Part shown: piece by piece, positions 8,860 to 13,764 of the stretch | How positions within the stretch are numbered: the first letter of the stretch is position 1 | Layout: the number at the start of each line of letters is the position of its first letter | From: Zygnema cylindricum | Taxonomy: Eukaryota; Streptophyta; Zygnematophyceae; Zygnematales; Zygnemataceae | Assembly (NCBI GenBank): GCA_037447655.1 | Contig: JBBHKE010002959.1 | Coordinates: 217,760 to 231,523 of the forward strand | Length of the DNA: 13,764 nt | Direction: 5' to 3' | Translations under genes and position numbers: made by a program | The notes under the pieces: model-generated | What the model was told of the DNA's origin: nothing | Database searches by the model: none | The model's input: the letters and a program-made list of their open reading frames with translations, nothing else

Positions 8860-8917
8860 TTCCCCTTCCCTCCCTCCCCTCTCTCCCCCCCTCCCCCTCC
8901 CTCTCCCTCTTTCTCCT
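8860..8917 (+). repeat. Uninterrupted 58-nt pyrimidine tract
   Basis: Every base from 8860 to 8917 is C or T, mostly CCCTCC/CTCTCC units. Homopurine-homopyrimidine DNA of this length can form triplex structures and often slips during copying. It directly follows the hexamer array. A similar tract closes the window at 13682-13764. Confidence 0.9.
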
Positions 8918-8949
8918 ACCTTCCATGAATTGTACCAATACTATTTTTC

Positions 8950-9190
8950 ATCTTTTTTTAAACAAAATCATCACTTCTTATCAACAATGTTAACAACAAT
9001 ATAAAAAACAAAAACAACAACAAAAAAGAAAAATTAACAACATTTAACAAAAAATAAAAACAGGAAAACATCAACAAAACTTAAAAATGGCATTTTGTTT
9101 CTCCTTTAAAATAGAAAACAAGTTTGTGAGAAAGGAATAAACCGAAAAAAAAAAAAACAAAAATAAAAGCGAAAAAAAAAAGTGAAAAAT
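8950..9190. repeat. A-rich low-complexity stretch (CAA/AAAAC)
   Basis: Plus-strand composition flips from pyrimidine-rich to A-rich, with repeats of ACAAC, AAAAC and AAAAAA and very little G before about 9110. There is no coding signal. From 9190 to 9540 the sequence is ordinary AT-rich intergenic DNA with ATAATAATT-type simple sequence and no gene that I can support. Confidence 0.7.
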
Positions 9191-9540
9191 TAAAACCCAA
9201 CAAGAAGGAAGCAAATGCCAAGGTACGTTTTTCTAATTTTTTTTGGAATATAAGTTTTGTATTTAAAACATTACAAAATCTAAAATGGTGCTACAGAGAT
9301 ATTCATCATCATAAATAATAACAAGCTTTGGGCTTTAAAAAAGTAAAATCAACGAGATTTGAGAGAACAAAGTATAACCAATAATGATTATAAAATATCA
9401 ACTATAGTAATAATTAGCATTCAATTATAATAATTTATTATCTACTATAACAATAAAAGTTTAGCAACTATGATAGAATAACTCCATAATAATTATAGTT
9501 CCAAGTTTATAACAATATGTAATACAGCTGTTGGAATTTA

Positions 9541-9655
9541 TTTTGGACAATATAATACGTGAACGACTAGTACGATATAAAAGATTTTCATAAACTGAAT
9601 CGGATGACCTAAAACAAGTTGTTCAATAAAATACGAAAGAGTGTGATAAAAAGAA
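9541..9655 (+). repeat. Two copies of a ~57-bp tandem repeat
   Basis: Two units share AATATAATACGTGAACGA, GTACGATATAAAAGATTTTC, CATAAA and TGAATC blocks. They correspond to the last two of the four units at 10913-11150. The similarity continues past them (AAATACGAAAGAGTG, then GTTTAACTTGAT and AAAGTTAGAAAC) up to F2. This shows that 9541-9907 and 11040-13276 are copies of one longer repeat. Confidence 0.75.
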
Positions 9656-9686
9656 CCCGTTTAACTTGATGGAAAAAGTTAGAAAC

Positions 9687-9907
9687 TACACCGTGAATCG
9701 TTAATAGTGTTGATGTTTCTTTCGTTTCTTTCAACATCTTTTCTCCGTACACGATTGTCGGATTTTAGATCTGACGGTTGCGATTGAAAGGTAAGATTCT
9801 TAGCTTCCGATTGGCGGTCGTAATTTGAAGACCGGACAATAGTGTACGGTGAAAAGTTGTTTTAAGCGGCGAAACAATTAGTAACACTAATAGCGATACA
9901 CGGTGTA
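9687..9907 (+). mobile_element. Foldback MITE F2, uninterrupted reference copy
   Basis: This 221-bp element, counted with its flanking TA dinucleotides (9687-9688 and 9906-9907), begins CACCGTGAATCG and ends CGATACACGGTG. Inverted similarity runs inward through CAACATCTTTTCTCCGTACAC on the left and GTGTACGGTGAAAAGTTG on the right, so nearly the whole element can form a hairpin. It has no ORF. It serves as the empty site for two insertions in its homologue F3: the sequence around TTAATAGTGTTGATG lacks I1, and AGTAACACTAATAGCG lacks E2a. Assignment to a TA-duplicating (Tc1/mariner-like) family is inferred. Confidence 0.85.
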
Positions 9908-10912
9908 CGGAATGTCAACGACTAGGTCGTTGTCGGGACCAGGTGTAAGCATTTTGGACGTTAATTTTTCCATTTTAGTGTTTTTTATAAATGAGAATGA
10001 CCAATAACCTCCAAAAAAATGTTGAAACAACAATAGTGGTTAAACTTACATGTTATGGAATCGGTTTGTGCATAAAAAACACTAGTTTATTTCTTCAAAG
10101 TTAAATGGTAGTAGATGGGACGCAAAAAGAGTTATGTTTTTGGATGCTACATAACATGTGTTATTGGACATTTCTCTTGCGACCTCAATTGGAAAATAAT
10201 ATACCATTTTCTCTGACAAGTAGTATATCGATCAAAAAAAATAGTGTTGAGCATAATGTTGGTAGTAGAAATTTTTAGATAAACTCTCCCATATATGTTT
10301 AGCTAAACAGGTGATAAATGGAATACGTGTAACAAATATTTATGTAGACATGTAAAAACCCTTTATGCAGAAATCCACACATAAACTTAAACTAATATGA
10401 ACCAATGTTTATGTGTGAGCATGAGACTTTTCCACATTAAAATGTTAATTCTTAAAGGGTCAACCGTCAGCAAATTCCATTAAGTTGTTCGATGTTGATG
10501 TTGTCGAACATACCATTAACTATGTATTGGTATCGTAAAATGCGAAAGTACCATATTCCATCAAAATGCAACAACATTTGTCTGCATACCATAAATTCAC
10601 CAATCACATAACACTTAAAAGATCTCATTGCGCGTGTGGTTTTTTGCCCCCAGTTTTTCTCTTTTCTTGACCTCTTCACCCCCATGCCTCTCTCTCCTCT
10701 CTTTTCTTCCTTCCGTGCCCTCTACATTTCGCGCCCCTCCGTCCTCTTCTTGCTCCTCTCGCAATATTTTTGTTGTTCCGTCGTGTATTCTGTTTCATTT
10801 TCCTTAACGAAAAAACTTCTATTTCGGCGACAATGTTGAATATACTCTTCCTATGTGCGCTCTCCATTTGGCTCTTTGCTTTCTATAGAGGTTTTGACAT
10901 CATGCCCATTTT
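9908..10912. other. Intergenic, no gene seen
   Basis: This is AT-rich DNA without a recognisable gene. Structures present are a perfect 12-bp palindrome GTTTAGCTAAAC (10297-10308) and a perfect 11-bp stem (10376-10386 with 10407-10417) around a 20-nt loop. A pyrimidine-rich stretch runs from about 10640 to 10800. The ORFs over that stretch on either strand are compositional and carry no family motif. Confidence 0.55.
10376..10417. repeat. Perfect 11-bp hairpin
   Basis: CACACATAAAC (10376-10386) and GTTTATGTGTG (10407-10417) are exact reverse complements separated by 20 nt. It may be a remnant of a MITE terminus or a cruciform-forming site. I see no T-run or other sign of a defined role. Confidence 0.6.
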
Positions 10913-11150
10913 CATAAATTAAATCGGACGATTTAATACGTAAACGAGCTGTAAGATATATAAGATTTTTATGAATTGAATAGGATGATCTAATACGCAA
11001 ACAAGACGTACGGAACAGTTTTTTTTTCGTAAATTGAATCGACCAATATAATATGCAAACGAATAGTACGATATAAAAGATTTTCATAAAGTGAATCAGA
11101 CGATCTAAAACGAAAACGAGTTGTACGATAAAATACGAAAGAGTGCGATA
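10913..11150 (+). repeat. Four copies of a ~57-bp tandem repeat
   Basis: Units begin near 10913, 10970, 11028 and 11085 (spacing 57-58). Each reads roughly CATAAATTGAATC, GACGATCTAATACG, CAAACGAG, GTACGATATAAAAG, TTTTT, with 70-80% agreement by eye. The last two match the repeat at 9541-9655. The array lies just left of F3 and is the left part of the larger duplicated segment. The ORF crossing it on the minus strand is a by-product of the repeats. Confidence 0.78.
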
Positions 11151-11207
11151 AAATAAACCCGTTTAACTTGATATTAGAAAGTTAGAAACTACACCGTGAA
11201 TCGTTAC

Positions 11208-11585
11208 TACACCGCGAATCGCTATTAGCGTTCATGACGCTATTTGCGGTCCCCCTTTTTTTTGACCGAAATTCTCAAATAGAATTAATAACTCTATTTT
11301 GGAAAACCCTAAATTCCTAATTAGAGTCAATGATTTCCTTGAAAATCCCCAAATTTTCAAATAGCTTTCTTAACACTATTTATTTCATCACGCTAATACA
11401 CCGTGAATCACTATTAGCGTCACTGACTCTAATTACGGTACCCCGTTTTTTTACCCAAATTTTCAAATAGAATTAATAAAAACCCTTTAAAAAACAAATT
11501 AGAGTAAATGATTTCCCTCAAAACACCCAAATTCCCAATTAGCGATAATAACGCTAATTGTTTCATTACGCTATCTAATTCATTA
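11208..11585 (+). repeat. Two ~189-bp tandem units inside I1
   Basis: Unit 1 starts at 11208 (TACACCGCGAATCGCTATTA) and unit 2 at 11397 (TACACCGTGAATCACTATTA). Both then share a C-rich/T-rich block, CAAATAGAATTAATAA, ATTAGAGTMAATGATTTCC, AACACTATT-like sequence and TTTCATYACGCTA. Each unit opens with the terminal-repeat sequence of the family and a TA, so I1 looks like a head-to-tail dimer in which the first copy lost its right terminus. Confidence 0.75.
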
Positions 11586-11608
11586 CACTAATAGCAGTTC
11601 ATGCTGTA
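11208..11608 (+). mobile_element. TA-flanked MITE I1 inside the left end of F3
   Basis: I1 proper is 11210-11606 (397 bp), between TA dinucleotides at 11208-11209 and 11607-11608. F2 gives the empty site: GAATCGTTAATAGTGTTGATG-like sequence there carries a single TA where F3 has TA, I1, TA. The termini CACCGCGAATCGCTATTAGC and the inverse of GCTATTAGTG...CATGCTG are related to the F family termini, so I1 belongs to the same superfamily but has a different interior. It consists of two tandem units of about 189 bp and has no coding capacity. Confidence 0.8.
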
Positions 11609-12044
11609 GTGTTGATGTTTTTTTCGCCTCTTTCAACATCTTTTCTCCGCACACAATTGTCGGATTTTAGATCTGACGAATGCGATTGAAAGATAAGATT
11701 CTCAGCTTCTGATTGGCGGTCGTAATTTGAAGATCGGACAATAGTGTACGGAGATAAGTTGTTTTAAGCGGCGAAACAATTAGTAACACCATAGTTCAAA
11801 AGTAGGCGTTTTTATGATAGGCCTTTGGTTAGCGCCTTTATCGTAAGTTGTGTTTTGGTCTTTTTATGTGATCTTCTTAGATCACTACTTTGCTTAGCGA
11901 CCATCCGATCGTCCGAATCTGACGGTGTAAATACTTTTTTTTGGTCTTAATGTTTTAATTGGTCCGAATGGGTCGGAATACAATATGGGTCTTAAGGTCA
12001 TATTGTATGTTTTGCATACAATAGGCATATTGTATAGGCCTACT

Positions 12045-12528
12045 CCATAGTTGTTCCCACCGTTTAGTGCGAACGATTTAATTGCTACGAACTATACGTA
12101 ACGAACGCACTGAACATTTTGAAAAAATCGTAAAAATCGTTAATGAATTTCCGTCCGTACTATTCCGTACATGTAAACAAAAATGAATTTTACATGTACC
12201 GCAGTTTGTACATTTTTCTAACATATTCCGTATCTTTTCGTAATAGTCCATACATTTACGGTACAATTCCGTACAATTTCCCGTAAAATTTCTGTTCTGT
12301 TTATCGGACAGAAAGTACTACGAAGTGCAACGTATCTTTTAGTTAAATTCCGTACATTTACAATACAAAACCGTACAGATGCCGTAAAATACGGTACAGT
12401 TTCCGTAAATTGACCATTCAGTTTACCGGACAGAAAGTACATCGCGATTTTTTGCGATTTTTTCAACAGTCACGAATTATACGTTTCAATCGGAAAAAAG
12501 GAAAAAATCGCACGATTTGAACAACAGC
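12045..12528. mobile_element. Second-family MITE E3, 8-bp TSD GGCCTACT
   Basis: The 484-bp insert between GGCCTACT copies (12037-12044 and 12529-12536) begins CCATAGTTGTTC and ends GAACAACAGC, a partial terminal inverted repeat. Longer inverted similarity lies inside: TGAAAAAATCGTAAAAATCG on the left versus the complement of CGATTTTTTGCGATTTTTTC on the right. The interior is rich in CCGTAC/GTAC, and CGGACAGAAAGTAC occurs twice (12305-12318 and 12427-12440). The 8-bp duplication fits hAT, but the interior is unlike E1/E2. The minus-strand ORFs at 12078-12466 lie in this element and show no protein family motif. Confidence 0.78.
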
Positions 12529-12553
12529 GGCCTACTTTCACCTGCTTTTGAAC

Positions 12554-13236
12554 CATAGTTCAAAAGTAGGCTTTTTTATGGTAGGCCTTTGGTAAGCGCA
12601 CAAAACTTTGCACAAAACTCGAGCAACGTAGGCATACTGTATGTGTGTGCGTCGTGCACACTCCTGTACGAACGTCCGAATTTGACGTAAGATCAAAATA
12701 CAGCGCACGTCGCCGGACGAAATTTTTTAGCAAACTAACACGGCGTATGATGACATTCCGAGGGAAAAGCCACCAACGGGGTTGGTCCGTAGGTTTTGGT
12801 AATTTTTTTGGCAGTGTGGTATTTTTTTTTTTATCGTCCCATACTGCCTCGTTGGTCAATTTGAGGCTTTATTTAGTGTGGCCCTCAAAATTGAGGACGC
12901 TAATATGACAGATTGTCCTTTCGTAAGTTGTGTAATGGGCTTTTCATGTGATCTTTTTAAAATCGCCTACTTTGATCAGCGACCGTCCGATCGTCCAATT
13001 TTGACGGTTTAAATAAAAAGTCCCTCAAAACTCACAAAAATATTTTTTTTTGTCTGATTTTTTTTTCAAAATTTAAACGTGTCGTTTTATTCTATATCGA
13101 TCGATGTGCAACTCAACCTTGTCCCTATTTTATTTCATTTTGCGGCCAATACAATATGGGTCTTAAGGGCATATCGTATGTTTTGCGTACAATTGGCATA
13201 TTGTATGGGCGTACGGTCACCTACTTTTGAACTATG
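12554..13236 (+). mobile_element. hAT-like MITE E2b, 8-bp TSD TTTTGAAC
   Basis: The 683-bp element begins CATAGTTCAAAAGTAGG and ends CCTACTTTTGAACTATG, perfect 17-bp inverted repeats. It is flanked by TTTTGAAC (12546-12553 and 13237-13244), and the residual TATG at 13245-13248 completes the end of E2a, so it sits 4 bp from the E2a terminus. It is the longest copy of the family here. It shares most of E1 and has about 170 extra bp (roughly 12752-12925) with an imperfect hairpin (GGCAGTGTGG and CCATACTGCC) and an inverted pair (CAATTTGAGG and CCTCAAAATTG). Its ORFs on both strands carry no transposase motif. Confidence 0.9.
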
Positions 13237-13377
13237 TTTTGAACTATGAGTAACACTAATAGCGATACACGGTGTACGGAATATCAACGCGTTGTTAGAC
13301 CGTACCATGTACTTTTCTCCGAACTAAAAAAAAAGAAAGAAAGAAGATTTTTTTCCGTAAAATCCACAAACGGACAA

Positions 13378-13503
13378 ATGGCGTCACTATCACCACCACC
13401 GACATCACTTATCCAGGCAGTTAAAGAAGAGAATAGACAGATTGCCACGTGTCCTAATTTGGGCTCAAAATCTTGGTACAGAGAATACCTTTTGTTACAT
13501 TTT
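13378..13503 (+). CDS. Candidate first coding exon, unknown protein
   Basis: I do not recognise this protein. The ATG at 13378 sits in good plant context (ACAAATGGCG). It opens 42 codons beginning MASLSPPPTSLIQAVKEENR and ending in LLLHF, directly followed by GTAAGT (13504-13509), a consensus splice donor in phase 0. T-rich, intron-like sequence follows. Without splicing the frame adds two codons and stops at 13510-13512. The composition is not low-complexity, unlike the surrounding DNA. A CCACGTGTCC G-box lies inside the exon. It starts only about 100 bp from the right end of F3, so F3 could affect its promoter. It could equally be a chance ORF. No acceptor or second exon can be seen before the window ends. 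Confidence 0.25.
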
Positions 13504-13681
13504 GTAAGTTAACTGTACTTTTCTGTACCTTTAATTATTTTGTACTTTTTGGCAGTTTTGTAATTTTCTGTAATTTTGTCTTTTACTGTAGCTTCTTTTT
13601 GCATTCTCGTACTTTTTTGTACAATTTTTGGAGCTACGTTTTTCCTGGAACTTCTGTTATTTTTTCCGGCTCTCCGTCATG

Positions 13682-13764
13682 TTTCTCTCCCTCCCTCTCC
13701 TTCATTCTCTCCCTCCCCATTTTTCTCTCCCCATTTCTCTCCCTCCCCCTACCTCCCCCTCTCT
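13682..13764 (+). repeat. CT-rich low-complexity tract at window end
   Basis: Nearly all pyrimidine on the plus strand, built from TCTCTCCCTCCCC units with a few CAT/CCAT/CTA interruptions, and continuing to the window edge. Composition and unit resemble the tract at 8860-8917. If 13378 is a real exon, this would lie in its first intron. Confidence 0.85.

Larger units (their letters stand above)
11790..13248 (+). mobile_element. hAT-like MITE E2a, 8-bp TSD AGTAACAC, itself interrupted
   Basis: It begins CATAGTTCAAAAGTAGGCG at 11790 and ends TTTTGAACTATG at 13248, between perfect duplications AGTAACAC (11782-11789 and 13249-13256). It is split by E3 and E2b. Without them and their duplications it is 276 bp, a shorter relative of E1 and E2b that keeps both ends, the CGTAAGTTGTGTTTTGG block and the CAATATGGGTCTTAAGG region. 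Its insertion point in F3 is 18 bp from the right end of F3, equivalent to that of E1 in F1. It is non-coding. Confidence 0.87.
11190..13276 (+). mobile_element. Foldback MITE F3, carrying four nested insertions
   Basis: The ends match F2: TA and CACCGTGAATCG at 11190, CGATACACGGTG and TA at 13276. Flanks also match F2 on both sides (AAAGTTAGAAAC on the left, CGGAAT and TCAACG on the right). The core at 11609-11789 (CAACATCTTTTCTCCG, GATTGGCGGTCGTAATTTGA, GCGGCGAAACAATTAGTAAC) is nearly identical to F2. It is split by I1 in the left terminal repeat and by the E2a complex in the right one. Removing I1 plus TA (399 bp) and the E2a complex plus its 8-bp duplication (1467 bp) leaves 221 bp, the same length as F2, which supports every boundary. 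Confidence 0.88.

Noticed and set aside
10467-11087. Short ORFs on both strands
   Set aside because: They lie over pyrimidine-rich DNA or the 57-bp repeats, use non-ATG starts in some cases, and show no conserved features.
12078-12908. ORFs inside E3 and E2b as transposase remnants
   Set aside because: I see no catalytic or DNA-binding motif of hAT or Tc1/mariner transposases. The frames are short and confined to non-coding MITE sequence.

Overview
This window looks like gene-poor, transposon-rich nuclear DNA of a plant. I cannot name the species. A streptophyte or bryophyte-like genome would fit, but that is only an impression. The plant assignment rests on three things: a Ty1/copia gag with a plant-type zinc knuckle, a primer-binding site matching the anticodon arm of plant initiator tRNA-Met, and G-box/TATA promoter elements. 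I find no rRNA, tRNA or CRISPR array, no bacterial operon structure and no intact long gene. The longest open frames are either decayed retroelement pieces or by-products of simple repeats.

Layout. (1) 1-1469, minus strand: the 5' end of a Ty1/copia retrotransposon. It has a probable LTR, a half-tRNA-iMet primer-binding site, and a gag frame that stays in one phase but carries six stop codons before running off the window. (2) 1470-2132: intergenic DNA with promoter-like signals (inverted G-boxes, a TATA box and a ten-codon ORF). (3) 2133-4221, minus strand: a decayed R2-like non-LTR retrotransposon ORF. It keeps an N-terminal zinc finger and the post-RT region but lacks the catalytic RT core. 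Behind its 5' end, 4481-5220 holds about 280-310 bp tandem monomers. (4) 5604-6340: a TA-flanked foldback MITE (F1) interrupted by an 8-bp-TSD MITE (E1). (5) 6653-8840: a 2.2-kb degenerate hexanucleotide array based on TTTCAG/CAGTTC, followed by a pure pyrimidine tract and an A-rich stretch. (6) 9541-13276: two copies of a larger repeat. One (9541-9907) carries an uninterrupted 221-bp foldback MITE (F2). The other (about 10913-13276) carries its homologue F3, broken by four nested transposons. (7) 13277-13764: a possible first exon with a strong splice donor, then a CT-rich tract.

The most informative part is the nest of miniature transposons. Target-site duplications give exact boundaries: CTTGACGC for E1, AGTAACAC for E2a, TTTTGAAC for E2b, GGCCTACT for E3 and TA for the F family and I1. 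Removing the inserts leaves F3 at 221 bp, the same length as intact F2, and F1 at 224 bp. All five nested insertions fall within about 25 bp of a terminus of the element they hit. E1 and E2a hit the equivalent position in the terminal repeats of two different, oppositely oriented F elements, yet have different duplications. They are therefore best explained as independent hits on a structural hotspot. No element here encodes a transposase, so all would depend on enzymes supplied from elsewhere.
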